This document shows positions 44,615 through 53,366 of a stretch of 64,000 nt of DNA, piece by piece (position 1 is the first letter of the stretch; every line of letters begins with the position of its first letter). The translations under genes were made by a program, and so were the position numbers. The DNA comes from an uncultured Marvinbryantia sp. GTDB lineage: Bacteria; Bacillota; Clostridia; Lachnospirales; Lachnospiraceae. The notes beneath the pieces were generated by a model. It was given only the letters and a program-made list of their open reading frames with translations. It was not told the origin of the DNA and searched no databases. The stretch covers positions 1 to 64,000 of the forward strand of contig CAKRVB010000007.1 in assembly GCA_934408725.1 (NCBI GenBank). Reading direction: 5' to 3'.

Positions 44615-44643
44615 AAGATAGCACAATGACATGGATCTGTCAA
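44615..44643 (-). promoter_or_regulatory. Promoter of the FMN riboswitch operon
   Basis: Minus-strand TTGACA (44638-44643), 17-bp spacer, TATCTT (44615-44620), just after the pgcA stop codon. Confidence 0.65.
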
Positions 44644-44650
44644 CTGACTT

Positions 44651-46333
44651 TTACGCAAACAATGGCTTCAATGCCTCTGCCAGCTTGTCCTTCTGTGCCT
44701 GCGCCTCTGCCAGATCCTTACCCAGAGTGGTGAAGTAGGTCTTAATCTTTGGCTCTGTTCCGGATGGACGAACCACTACGGTTGCACCGCCTTCCAGTGC
44801 ATAGATCAGTACATTGGCTGCAGGAAGTCCTGTCTCTTCCGGCTTCTTGTAGTCTGTAACCTTGATTACTGCGTATCCTGCGAATTCTGTCGGTGGGTTG
44901 TCACGAAGCTGCTGCATGATGCCAGCCATCTTATCCATTCCGGTAAGTCCCGGGAATTCGTAGCTGTCTACCTTATTCAGGTAACGGCCATACTGCGCAT
45001 AGATCTCTTCCAGGCGCTGCTTCAGGGAGCTTCCAATACTGCGATAGTATGCTGCCATCTCACAGATCAGCATGGAACCGATGACTGCATCTTTATCACG
45101 TACATATGGGCCAGCCAGATATCCGTAGCTCTCTTCAAATCCAAAGATAAAGCGGTCTACTTCGCCTGCTGCCTCCAGCTGTGCGATCTGGTCACCGATC
45201 CACTTGAATCCAGTCAGCACATTTCTCATCTCTACACCGTAATGAGCTGCCACAGCATCTGCCAGTGGTGTGGATACGATAGATTTTACTGCTACTGCTT
45301 TTTCTGGTAATGTTCCTTTTTCGATTCTTCCTGCACAGATGTAATCCAGCAGAAGAACACCCACTTCATTACCGCTTACCAGTTCGTAAGAACCATCCGG
45401 GCACTTCATGGCGATACCTACACGGTCTGCATCCGGGTCGGTTGCCAGCATCAGATCAGCGCCGGTCTCTTTCGCCAGCTCCAGGCCCTTTTCCAGTGCT
45501 GCAAAGATCTCCGGATTCGGATAGCTGCATGTGGTAAAGTATCCATTCGGATATTCCTGTTCCGGTACGATGGTGATATCTGTGATTCCGATATCCTTCA
45601 ATACCTGTGTCACTGGTACCAGACCAGATCCATTCAACGGGCTATATACCAGCTTCAGTCCTGCCGTCTTGCACAGTCCCGGACGAACCTGACGGGATTC
45701 AATGGCTTCGTAAAGTGCCTTCTTGCAGTCATCTCCTACGAAACGGATCAGCCCCTGTTCTACACCTTCTGCAAAGGATACGTATTTTGCACCATTCAGT
45801 ACATCGGTCTTCTGGATCTCTTCATAAACGATAGCAGCTGCATCATCGGTCATCTGGCAGCCATCCGGGCCATAAGCCTTATAGCCATTATACTGTGCCG
45901 GATTATGGGATGCAGTCACCATAATACCTGCATTACACTGATAGTAACGTGTCGCAAAGGACAGTGCCGGTACCGGCATCAGTGCATCATAGATTCTTAC
46001 CTTAATGCCATTAGCCGCCAGCACACCTGCTGCGGTCTTGGCAAATACATCGCTCTTCAGACGGCTGTCATAGCTGATGGCTACCGTCTGATTACCGCCC
46101 TGTGTCTTTACCCAGTTAGCCAGACCCTGTGTAGCCTGACGTACTACATAAATATTCATCCGGTTGGTTCCTGCGCCAAGTACACCACGCAGTCCTGCCG
46201 TACCAAACTTTAAGGCAACGGCAAACCGTTCTTTGATCTCATCCTCATTATCTTTGATTTTTGTAAGTTCCGGCTTTAAGTCAGCATCTTCCAGGTCCGC
46301 AGCAAGCCAACGCTCGTATTCATTTCGATACAT
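44651..46333 (-). CDS. pgcA: Phosphoglucomutase/phosphomannomutase (alpha-D-phosphohexomutase)
   Basis: 560 residues. Interconverts glucose-1-P and glucose-6-P. Motifs: KFGTAGLRGVLGAGTNRMN, the phosphoserine loop GIMVTASHNPAQYNGYK, the metal loop ATDPDADRVGIA, the sugar loop FGFEESYGYLAG and the phosphate loop VRPSGTEPKIK. ATG 46333 (GGAG 8 nt upstream) is preferred to GTG 46342. Length fits the Firmicute PgcA type. Feeds UDP-glucose and glycogen synthesis. Confidence 0.95.
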   Translation of the reverse strand: MYRNEYERWLAADLEDADLKPELTKIKDNEDEIKERFAVALKFGTAGLRGVLGAGTNRMNIYVVRQATQGLANWVKTQGGNQTVAISYDSRLKSDVFAKTAAGVLAANGIKVRIYDALMPVPALSFATRYYQCNAGIMVTASHNPAQYNGYKAYGPDGCQMTDDAAAIVYEEIQKTDVLNGAKYVSFAEGVEQGLIRFVGDDCKKALYEAIESRQVRPGLCKTAGLKLVYSPLNGSGLVPVTQVLKDIGITDITIVPEQEYPNGYFTTCSYPNPEIFAALEKGLELAKETGADLMLATDPDADRVGIAMKCPDGSYELVSGNEVGVLLLDYICAGRIEKGTLPEKAVAVKSIVSTPLADAVAAHYGVEMRNVLTGFKWIGDQIAQLEAAGEVDRFIFGFEESYGYLAGPYVRDKDAVIGSMLICEMAAYYRSIGSSLKQRLEEIYAQYGRYLNKVDSYEFPGLTGMDKMAGIMQQLRDNPPTEFAGYAVIKVTDYKKPEETGLPAANVLIYALEGGATVVVRPSGTEPKIKTYFTTLGKDLAEAQAQKDKLAEALKPLFA

Positions 46334-46474
46334 TTTTACCACTCCTACCTTTGTTTTTTCTACAAAATTTGTTCAATATGACAAATCTCCAAATTAACTA
46401 TAACCCTTTTCCTGCTTTCTGTCAATTAGTTCCAACTACTGATCCTCAACAGTTTTAGCTGAAATTAATCTGAC

Positions 46475-46514
46475 AAAAAAAGCAGCGATTTCGCTCTAGC
46501 ACGAAATCACTGCC
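46475..46514 (-). terminator. Terminator of the HPt gene
   Basis: GCAGTGATTTCG-TGCTAGAG-CGAAATCGCTGC stem followed by TTTTTTT on the minus strand. Confidence 0.85.
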
Positions 46515-46578
46515 GTAAAAACCCTTATTTCCCCAAAAGCCTTTTGCCCGGTAAAGATCGACCGTAGAACAACTTATC

Positions 46579-46935
46579 TTACATCTCAGCCTTATATGCT
46601 TCAATCGCCTGAATCGTAAGGTCATAAGACTCTACTACTTTCTGATAAAGCGCTTCATCCGCCGGCTCGGTACATGGGCGAAGCTGTTCTGTCAGCTCAG
46701 ACACACACTCCATCAGTTCTGTAAAAGCCAGATTCGCTGCCACACCCTTCAGTGTATGGGCTGCGCGGAAAGATTCCTGAATATTTCCCTCTGCTACAGA
46801 AGTCTTCAATAAATCCATGGATGTATCACCAGGGAACTTCAACACAAACTTCTCAATCAGTCTGTCCATAGCCAGTCTGGACTTGGCATCCTCATAGTTC
46901 CCATGTAATTTTGCATAGCATTCCTGCAGTGTCAT
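46579..46935 (-). CDS. Solo HPt (histidine phosphotransfer) domain protein
   Basis: 118 residues, all-helical. RAAHTLKGVAANLAF carries the phospho-accepting His (about residue 59) with the usual H-x-L-K-G context. No other domain, so it works as a shuttle between a hybrid kinase receiver and an output regulator. It stands alone between pgcA and trpS with its own terminator. The hybrid kinase at 61-64 kb ends in a receiver and shows no HPt in the part that is visible, making it a possible partner (inference). Confidence 0.88.
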   Translation of the reverse strand: MTLQECYAKLHGNYEDAKSRLAMDRLIEKFVLKFPGDTSMDLLKTSVAEGNIQESFRAAHTLKGVAANLAFTELMECVSELTEQLRPCTEPADEALYQKVVESYDLTIQAIEAYKAEM

Positions 46936-46996
46936 CGTATTGTTCCTCGCTTTCTGCCTTCTCTACTGAGTAGTACAACTCTGCTGTATCTTCGTC

Positions 46997-48058
46997 CTAT
47001 TTCAGCAGATTATCATTTTCAAAATAGTCAATCTTCATTGCATGACGAACTTCCTGAAGTGTAGCAGCTGCCGTAGCCTCTGCCTTTTTACTTCCTTCCC
47101 GTAAAATCTCATAGACTTCCGGAAGCTTCTGTTCCCACATCTTACGTCTCTCACGAATCGGTTCTAACTCTGCCTGAAGAACTGCATTCAGGAACTTCTT
47201 CACTTTTACATCTCCCAGACCACCTCTCTGATAGTGATCCTTTAATTCCTGAAGGTTCTGATAATCCGGCAGGAACTCCTGGAAATATTCATCCCTACAA
47301 AATGCATCCAGATAAATAAATACCGGATTGCCCTCTACCTTACCCGGATCCTGTACTCTTAAGTGATTCGGGTCAGTAAACATGGACATCACCTTTTTCT
47401 TAATATCTTCCGGTTCTTCAGAAAGATAAATACAGTTACCCAGAGACTTGCTCATCTTGGCCTTACCATCAATCCCTGGCAGACGCAGACAAGCCTGATT
47501 CTGAGGAAGCATAATGCTCGGATCCGTCAATGTCTCCCCATATACACTGTTGAACTTGTGCACAATCTCCTTGCACTGTTCCAGCATTGGCATCTGATCT
47601 TCTCCTACCGGAACGGTCGTTGCATGGAATGCTGTGATATCTGCGGCCTGGCTGATCGGATAACAGAAGAATCCGGTCGGAATGCTGGCTTCGAAGTCAC
47701 GCATCTTGATCTCTGCCTTAACGGTTGGATTTCGCTGCAATCTGGATACCGTAACCAGATTCATATAATAAAAGGTCAGCTCTGTCAGCTGTGGTACCAT
47801 AGACTGAATAAATATCGTGGACTTTTCAGGATCCAGTCCACAAGCCAGATAATCCAGTGCTACCTGCATAATATTCTGCCGCACCTTCTCCGGATGTTCT
47901 GCATTGTCTGTCAGAGCCTGTGCATCTGCGATCATAATATAAATCTCATCATATTCTCCGCTGTTCTGCAGTCTGACTCTCTCTTTTAAAGATCCTACAT
48001 AATGTCCTACATGAAGCCGTCCAGTTGGACGGTCACCTGTTAAAATAATCTTTTTCAC
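46997..48058 (-). CDS. trpS: Tryptophanyl-tRNA synthetase
   Basis: 353 residues, class I synthetase. Charges tRNA-Trp. HIGH-type motif [17 protein letters not shown] and KMSKS-type motif [11 protein letters not shown] are both intact. The start is probably GTG 48058 (GGGGG upstream). No T-box leader is visible in the 85 nt between the tRNA gene and the start. Confidence 0.95.
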   Translation of the reverse strand: MKKIILTGDRPTGRLHVGHYVGSLKERVRLQNSGEYDEIYIMIADAQALTDNAEHPEKVRQNIMQVALDYLACGLDPEKSTIFIQSMVPQLTELTFYYMNLVTVSRLQRNPTVKAEIKMRDFEASIPTGFFCYPISQAADITAFHATTVPVGEDQMPMLEQCKEIVHKFNSVYGETLTDPSIMLPQNQACLRLPGIDGKAKMSKSLGNCIYLSEEPEDIKKKVMSMFTDPNHLRVQDPGKVEGNPVFIYLDAFCRDEYFQEFLPDYQNLQELKDHYQRGGLGDVKVKKFLNAVLQAELEPIRERRKMWEQKLPEVYEILREGSKKAEATAAATLQEVRHAMKIDYFENDNLLK

Positions 48059-48090
48059 AAGTTGCCCCCACTTTCTCTCGTATCAGTATG

Positions 48091-48134
48091 AAAAAAAATA
48101 CCCCGATAAACCAGTAATATCAAGTCTATCGAGG
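48091..48134 (-). terminator. Terminator of the tRNA-Met gene
   Basis: CCTCGATA / TATCGGGG 8-bp stem (one G-U), then on the minus strand a TATTTTTTTT run, directly after the tRNA. Confidence 0.75.
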
Positions 48135-48143
48135 CTATTCACA

Positions 48144-48217
48144 TAGCGGAAGGGAGATTTGAACTCTCGACACCACGGGTATGAACCGTGTGCTCTAGCC
48201 AACTGAGCTATTCCGCC
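48144..48217 (-). tRNA. tRNA-Met (anticodon CAT)
   Basis: The 74-nt cloverleaf starts GGCGGAATAGCTCAGTTGG. Acceptor GGCGGAA pairs with TTCCGCT (G1-U72 wobble) and the anticodon stem-loop is ACGG-TTCATAC-CCGT. T arm is GAGAG-TTCAAAT-CTCCC with one mismatch. CCA is not encoded. Elongator Met is most likely; a CAT anticodon could also be tRNA-Ile2 modified by TilS. Its place between divIC and the spoIIE side matches Bacillus. Confidence 0.93.
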
Positions 48218-48293
48218 ACAACAATCAGTATTATAATGGATGATATGAATGTTGTCAACTGTTTTTTGTATGATTTTTCAAAAATCTGCCCCG

Positions 48294-48590
48294 TTAATTC
48301 TGCGCACGAAACAGGATCTCATCCTCTCCCACCATTCCGAGCTTCTCTTTTGCAATCTCTCCTGCATACTCTTCTGTCTTAACCTTTTCCTGCAGCTGTG
48401 CAATCTCTTCTGTGCGTTCGCTCTCATCTTCCAGCTGGGAATTCAGCTTTTCGATCTGCTGCACATATCCGGCATTCTTATCCTTCAGCTGGCTGCTCTG
48501 TACTAGCATCACACACAGCAAAATGAATACAACCGCCGAAATACAGATAATCTCTCTGCGGTTACTGCCCTTATATTTCTTTCTTGCCAT
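48294..48590 (-). CDS. divIC: Septum formation initiator, DivIC/FtsB family
   Basis: 98 residues from ATG 48590 (GGGAG upstream; 48620 would lack support). A short basic cytoplasmic tail (ARKKYKGSNRR), one membrane segment (about 15-33) and an extracellular coiled coil ending EYAGEIAKEKLGMVGEDEI, typical of DivIC ('ey.E..AReklg.v.p.E'). Divisome component with FtsL. Follows yabQ as in Bacillus. Confidence 0.88.
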   Translation of the reverse strand: MARKKYKGSNRREIICISAVVFILLCVMLVQSSQLKDKNAGYVQQIEKLNSQLEDESERTEEIAQLQEKVKTEEYAGEIAKEKLGMVGEDEILFRAQN

Positions 48591-48629
48591 TCTATACTCC
48601 CAAAAAACGTTGCTGTTCACTCTGTGACT

Positions 48630-48962
48630 CTAAGTCATTTTACCTCTATTTCTGAACTTTTTCAACAGCTTTATACAAATCCTTCGTAAAAATGACGCCA
48701 CTCTCCACTGGCACCAGGCACCCAGAATCACTGCTGCCGCTGAGTACAGCCGTATCGCTCCTTCATTTACCCGAAATACTGCAATAAAAATCGCCAGCGC
48801 CGCACTGCACCAGTAGCAAAAATCTTCCAGATTCACTGCCAGGTCACTATGCCGAATCAGCCTTCGCGCACCGACAAGCAGCAGGTATTCCACAACCAGC
48901 AGCATTCCGACCAGAAAACTGACTGCAAAAAAAGATGCCTCCTGTCTGATCCCCTCGCTCAT
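48630..48962 (-). CDS. yabQ: Spore cortex biosynthesis protein YabQ
   Basis: 110 residues with about three membrane segments (about 8-30, 45-65 and 68-92). EASFFAVSFLVGMLLVVEY and LEDFCYWCSAALAIFIAVF match the YabQ pattern. Needed for cortex formation in Bacillus. Directly after yabP (stop to ATG gap of 2 nt). Confidence 0.82.
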   Translation of the reverse strand: MSEGIRQEASFFAVSFLVGMLLVVEYLLLVGARRLIRHSDLAVNLEDFCYWCSAALAIFIAVFRVNEGAIRLYSAAAVILGAWCQWRVASFLRRICIKLLKKFRNRGKMT

Positions 48963-48964
48963 CC

Positions 48965-49249
48965 TCAGCTCATCAGCCGCTGCAGCAGACTGCCCTCTTT
49001 TTTCTTTTTATGCCCTCTGTCGGAATAGGTCAGACTGTCTACCTGGCCTTCCAGATCTGCCTCTCCCTTTTCCAGATTCAATTTACTGATATGCAGTCCT
49101 TTTCCTTTGATACTCAGCATTCCCATTTCTGTATCCATCAGGATCTCTGTTTCATCAAAAGAAAGCACATCACTGATCCCGGTGACTGTTCCGCTTTTTC
49201 TCCCAGATATCCAGATCTTATGTCCTCCGGTAATCTGCTTTTCCTCCAT
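48965..49249 (-). CDS. yabP: Sporulation protein YabP
   Basis: 94 residues. ISGRKSGTVTGISDVLSFDETEILMDTEMGMLSIKGKGLHISKLNLEKGEADLEGQ is split between motifs of the YabP family: 'v.G...v.sFd...i.l.T..G.l.i.G..L.i..l....g...i.G.i'. Expressed in the mother cell in Bacillus; exact role unclear. Starts the yabP-yabQ-divIC stretch. Confidence 0.85.
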   Translation of the reverse strand: MEEKQITGGHKIWISGRKSGTVTGISDVLSFDETEILMDTEMGMLSIKGKGLHISKLNLEKGEADLEGQVDSLTYSDRGHKKKKEGSLLQRLMS

Positions 49250-49378
49250 CCATTCACCCTCTTCGCCGGACTGTTATAGTCTTGATTTATATTATGTCCG
49301 CCATCGGATCTCAGAACAGAAAAATCTCGCAAATGATGCCGATTGTCGATCAGATGCGAGTTCTTTTTTTCTTTCCTG

Positions 49379-49618
49379 TCAGATGTACTTGTATAACTCC
49401 TGTGCTTCGTCTTTTTTCACAGTCTCCTGCACATTCAGCACTTCTACTTTTACGCTTCTGGTTCCGAACTGAATCTCAATGATATCTCCGGCTTTCACAT
49501 TCACAGACGCTTTTGCCACCTTATCATTCACCAGCACTCTCCCTGCATCACAGGCTTCGTTAGCCACAGTACGCCGCTTAATCAGTCTGGATACTTTTAA
49601 AAATTTATCAAGTCTCAT
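49379..49618 (-). CDS. rqcP: S4-domain RNA-binding protein RqcP (YabO/Hsp15-like)
   Basis: 79 residues: MRLDKFLKVSRLIKRRTVANEACDAGRVLVNDKVAKAS is a classical S4 RNA-binding fold. In Bacillus the same gene (yabO) encodes RqcP, which works with RqcH in adding C-terminal alanine tails during ribosome rescue. Sits before yabP, as in Bacillus. Confidence 0.88.
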   Translation of the reverse strand: MRLDKFLKVSRLIKRRTVANEACDAGRVLVNDKVAKASVNVKAGDIIEIQFGTRSVKVEVLNVQETVKKDEAQELYKYI

Positions 49619-49635
49619 ACTTACTCCTATATTAG

Positions 49636-49659
49636 AAAAGGGGGAACTGTTCAGCCCCC
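49636..49659 (-). terminator. Second hairpin after hup
   Basis: GGGGG-CTGAACAGTT-CCCCC followed by TTTTC on the minus strand, 18 nt before the rqcP start. Weak terminator or attenuator. Confidence 0.5.
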
Positions 49660-49684
49660 ACTGTGAAGATACTAAATAAATACG

Positions 49685-49708
49685 AAAAAGGGAGCCTATC
49701 CAGCTCCC
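49685..49708 (-). terminator. Terminator of hup
   Basis: GGGAGC-TGGATAG-GCTCCC followed by TTTTT on the minus strand, 17 nt after the hup stop codon. Confidence 0.75.
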
Positions 49709-49725
49709 AGTTTCACATCTCTTAA

Positions 49726-49998
49726 TTAGTTGATAGCATCCTTTAATGCTTTTCCTGCTTTGAACTTCGGAGACTTGGATGCTGCGATCTGCATGGTCTC
49801 ACCTGTCTGAGGATTTCTTCCTTCTCTTGCAGCTCTTTCAGATACTTCAAATGTTCCAAATCCTACTAACTGGATCTTTTCACCTTTTTTTAATTCTTCT
49901 TCAACAACTTCTGTGAAAGCCTTTAATGCCTTCTCTGCATCTTTTCTGGATAATTCTGTCTTTTCAGCAATTGCTGCAATTAATTCTGTTTTGTTCAT
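49726..49998 (-). CDS. hup: HU-family DNA-binding protein
   Basis: 90 residues: [28 protein letters not shown], then [22 protein letters not shown] (the DNA-bending arm) and [14 protein letters not shown]. Nucleoid-associated histone-like protein. Strong ribosome binding site (GAGGAGGA) and near-consensus promoter fit its abundance. Confidence 0.97.
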   Translation of the reverse strand: MNKTELIAAIAEKTELSRKDAEKALKAFTEVVEEELKKGEKIQLVGFGTFEVSERAAREGRNPQTGETMQIAASKSPKFKAGKALKDAIN

Positions 49999-50087
49999 GA
50001 AAATGATTCCTCCTCTTATCTCTTCACCCTTCCCTTAAACAGGAAAGTCTATGCACTGAAATTTTCCCTTTTCAAATGCCTGTTATA

Positions 50088-50116
50088 TTTATATACCGAG
50101 TGCCCCGTTTTGTCAA
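50088..50116 (-). promoter_or_regulatory. Promoter of hup
   Basis: Minus-strand TTGACA (50111-50116), 17-bp spacer, TATAAA (50088-50093). Confidence 0.75.
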
Positions 50117-50120
50117 GCAT

Positions 50121-51104
50121 TTAGAGCATTTGTCGCAGAAATACGCCTCTTTTTTCCTCCTGCACAGCCAGTTTTTTCAGTTTTTCTCCATTCTTTCCAG
50201 ACAGGCAGGCTTTCCTGCAATTATAATACTGATTAGCCAGTTTCCAGAACTTTTCCGGATAGCAGAGCCGTATAAAAAGATACTTTCGTTCTCCTTCTGA
50301 AAGAGGCCTGATACGTTCATATGCTTCTATCATACGCTTTCCCATTTTCAGAGACCACTCCTGCTTTTCCATGATTTTCCGTACAAACTGGTACAGATCG
50401 CTGACAGGAATATCATACCCACATTTTTCAAAATTAGACGTAAAAATCTGCTTTTTTCCAAGAAAATAAATGTTATGCTGATTATAGTTGCCATGGCACA
50501 TTTCTCCGGCTTCCACGCTCGCCCTGTACAACGTCTCATACCCGGAATTCTCCAGCATTTCCAGCGCTTCTCTGGCCTGTCTGGCATATTCCGGGTACTG
50601 CTTCAGAAACATACTTTCAAATTCCGTCTTTTGTTTCCGTTTCCGCACGAACTCATTCACTTTTTTCAGTTCCTGGTTGTGCCGTTTCCAGACTTCTGTC
50701 AGGCATTCTCCTGCATACAGTCTTTCTCCCTCTGCCTGTGGCCAGACCATCATTGTATGAAGATGAGCCAGATTCGCAGTCGCAGCTTCCACGTCAAAAG
50801 CGCTGGACGTATCGCATTCTCTTCCTTCCTGCCAGTCTTTCAGCACACAGGGATTGTCATCCCAGTCCCGGCACAGATAAGCTCCTTCTCTGCCGGCCAT
50901 AACTTTATCTGTATAACGCAGCCCCTTCTGCTCCATGCGCTCCAGCAGCTGATTGGTAAACACGATCTTTTTTTCACTTCCGGTATAATCCGTCAGCAGC
51001 TTTTTCCCCAGAGAGGTCTCACAAATATAAGAGCCTCTTCCACGTCTTGCACTGATCAGCTCCAGGTCATACTGCTCTAATAGTTTCAGGCTTTTTTCGT
51101 TCAC
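50121..51104 (-). CDS. CotS-family spore coat protein (kinase-like fold)
   Basis: 327 residues with an aminoglycoside-phosphotransferase-like fold of the CotS/YsxE/YutH family. LISARRGRGSYICETSLGKKLL is the N-lobe strand set. CHGNYNQHNIYF is the catalytic-loop equivalent, where the usual HGD is HGN, so phosphotransfer is questionable. Probably a coat component expressed in the mother cell. Start is likely GTG 51104 after GGGGAGGGG. Its end lies next to the hup promoter. Confidence 0.78.
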   Translation of the reverse strand: MNEKSLKLLEQYDLELISARRGRGSYICETSLGKKLLTDYTGSEKKIVFTNQLLERMEQKGLRYTDKVMAGREGAYLCRDWDDNPCVLKDWQEGRECDTSSAFDVEAATANLAHLHTMMVWPQAEGERLYAGECLTEVWKRHNQELKKVNEFVRKRKQKTEFESMFLKQYPEYARQAREALEMLENSGYETLYRASVEAGEMCHGNYNQHNIYFLGKKQIFTSNFEKCGYDIPVSDLYQFVRKIMEKQEWSLKMGKRMIEAYERIRPLSEGERKYLFIRLCYPEKFWKLANQYYNCRKACLSGKNGEKLKKLAVQEEKRGVFLRQML

Positions 51105-51160
51105 TCATACCCCTCCCCCCTGCTCCTTCTATCCTATGCAGGAGAGAGATGGTTTATGTG

Positions 51161-52492
51161 TCAGTTTTCTGCGCTGTTCCCATAGGTCTTCAGCAGATAT
51201 TCCCGTTCATTATGTTCTGGTGTTTCAAGAACATCTTCCAACATCTGGTTCAGGATTTCCCCGATTTTCTTTCCTGGCTCCATTCCTGCTGCAATCAGGT
51301 CTTTCCCGGTTACCTGAAGGTTCTTCAGCGATATACAGTCTTTCCGTTTCAGGATTTCATCGTACACCTGATGAACACGCTCCAGATTGACCAGCTTTTC
51401 TATTTTGCGGTATTCGCTCTGTGCCAGTATGTCTGCCCCCATTACCTGAAACAGTCCCGGAAAGATGTCTTCTCCGGCCCGGTGCAAGAGACGCCGAATC
51501 TGTCGTTCATCTGGCTGCGGTCTGGCATCGTGATACAACACAATACGTTTCACCTGATCCATTGTCGCATTATCAAACTTTAATCTCCGCATAATCCGGA
51601 CAGTTTCCTGCGCACTTACGTTAGCATGTCCGTGAAAATGATCCACCCCATCTACTGTTGTCCTGGTCTGTGGTTTTCCAAAGTCATGGAACAGCACAGA
51701 CAGACGAAGAACTTTTTCCGGATCTGTGAATTCCAGAGCTTTTAACGTATGCTCCCCTACAGAATACATATGATGGGGATGATGCTGCGGAGTCTCCATC
51801 ATGACATCAAATTCCGGCAGTACCACACGGGTTATACCAAGCTCATAAGCAGTTCGCAGCATCTCCGGATGTGGAGACACCAGCAGCTTCACCAGCTCTG
51901 TCTGAATTCGCTCTGCGCTGATATCCTTCAGATTCCCAGCCAGTGCTCTTGCAGCATCTGCCGTCTCCTTTTCAATCTCGAACCCAAGCTGAGCCGCAAA
52001 CCTTACCGCCCGAAGTATGCGCAGGGCATCTTCTTCGAACCGTTCTCTGGCCACACCTACGCAGCGAATCACACCATGTTTCAGATCTTCTATCCCACCA
52101 AATGCATCTACCATTCCACAGCGATCATTATAAGCCATGGCATTGATTGTAAAATCTCTTCTTCGCAGATCTTCTTTTAATTCTCCGGTAAAATTCACCT
52201 GCTCCGGATGCCGATGATCCCGGTATTCTCCGTCAACCCGATATGTAGTGACCTCAAATCCTTCTTTGTCCATCATCACGGTCACGGTTCCATGTTCAAT
52301 CCCGGTATCAATCGTACGGTGAAACAGCTCCTTGACCTGCTCCGGAAGCGCTGATGTGGTGATATCCCAGTCTGCCGGGATTCTTCCCAGCACGCTGTCG
52401 CGAACGCAGCCGCCTACTGCATATGCTTCGTAGCCGGCTGCCTCCAGAGTCTGAATCACCACTTTTACCTTTTCTGGTAACTGTATCTTCAT
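51161..52492 (-). CDS. cca: CCA tRNA nucleotidyltransferase with HD domain
   Basis: 443 residues. Adds or repairs the 3' CCA of tRNAs; the tRNA gene here does not encode CCA. Class II head: YAVGGCVRDSVLGRIPADWDITT, RRDFTINAMAY and ERFEEDALRILRAVRFAAQLGF. A metal-binding HD domain follows (LSVLFHDFGKP and HANVSAQ), which may give phosphodiesterase activity. Overall length is typical of clostridial Cca-HD. Confidence 0.94.
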   Translation of the reverse strand: MKIQLPEKVKVVIQTLEAAGYEAYAVGGCVRDSVLGRIPADWDITTSALPEQVKELFHRTIDTGIEHGTVTVMMDKEGFEVTTYRVDGEYRDHRHPEQVNFTGELKEDLRRRDFTINAMAYNDRCGMVDAFGGIEDLKHGVIRCVGVARERFEEDALRILRAVRFAAQLGFEIEKETADAARALAGNLKDISAERIQTELVKLLVSPHPEMLRTAYELGITRVVLPEFDVMMETPQHHPHHMYSVGEHTLKALEFTDPEKVLRLSVLFHDFGKPQTRTTVDGVDHFHGHANVSAQETVRIMRRLKFDNATMDQVKRIVLYHDARPQPDERQIRRLLHRAGEDIFPGLFQVMGADILAQSEYRKIEKLVNLERVHQVYDEILKRKDCISLKNLQVTGKDLIAAGMEPGKKIGEILNQMLEDVLETPEHNEREYLLKTYGNSAEN

Positions 52493-52507
52493 ATGCTCTC
52501 CTTTTTG

Positions 52508-53335
52508 TTATCCCTGTCCCCAGAAGAATGCCAGCACTACAATACCAAGGATAATACGATACCATCCAAACACGGTAAAGCTGTGCTTGCGAATATAACC
52601 AAGCAGCAATTTGATCACCACAATAGATACTACAAATGCCACCACCATGCCTACAAGGAGTAATACCACTTCACTGGTGGAAAATACCAGACCAAACTTC
52701 AGAATCTTCAGCAGGCTGGCTCCCAGCATAACCGGCACTGCCAGGAAAAAGGTAAACTCTGCTGCCACGGTTCTGGAAATACCGATCATGATGGCTCCCA
52801 GAATGGTTGCTCCGGATCTGGACGTTCCAGGGAATACCGCTGCAATCAGCTGGAATGCCCCAATGCAGAATGCCATCGGATAAGTGATCTGTGCAATGCT
52901 GTTTACCTTCGGTACCACATCTTTATTCTGGTGTTCTATTATAATAAACAGCACACCAAATACAATCAGCGCAAAGGCTACCGTCCAGTAATTATAAAAC
53001 AGACGGTCCAGTTCATCTTCAAATAATATTCCTACTACGGCAGCCGGTACGCAGGCTACCAGAATCTTAAACCACATAGAGAAGGTATCTTTTTTGATGA
53101 AAAACCTCTCTTTTGTAGAAAACGGCCACAGCTGTGGAAAATACAAGACTACAACAGCCAATATGGCGCCCAGCTGAATAACCACCAGGAACATGGACAT
53201 GAATTCATCAGTTACATCCAGCTTCACCAGTTCATCCAGCAAAATCATATGACCGGTACTGCTGACCGGAAGCCATTCTGTGATTCCTTCTACAATCCCG
53301 AATAAGATTGCTTTTAAAATTTCAATTATTTCCAT
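52508..53335 (-). CDS. uppP: Undecaprenyl-diphosphatase
   Basis: 275 residues, about eight membrane segments. Recycles undecaprenyl pyrophosphate for wall synthesis; confers bacitracin tolerance when raised. Motifs: GIVEGITEWLPVSSTGHMIL (catalytic Glu, Ser/His) and FPGTSRSGATI (Arg). 15 nt before cca in the same direction. Confidence 0.95.
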   Translation of the reverse strand: MEIIEILKAILFGIVEGITEWLPVSSTGHMILLDELVKLDVTDEFMSMFLVVIQLGAILAVVVLYFPQLWPFSTKERFFIKKDTFSMWFKILVACVPAAVVGILFEDELDRLFYNYWTVAFALIVFGVLFIIIEHQNKDVVPKVNSIAQITYPMAFCIGAFQLIAAVFPGTSRSGATILGAIMIGISRTVAAEFTFFLAVPVMLGASLLKILKFGLVFSTSEVVLLLVGMVVAFVVSIVVIKLLLGYIRKHSFTVFGWYRIILGIVVLAFFWGQG

Positions 53336-53366
53336 TTTCTTTCCTTTCTATCTATGGTTTCCATTA

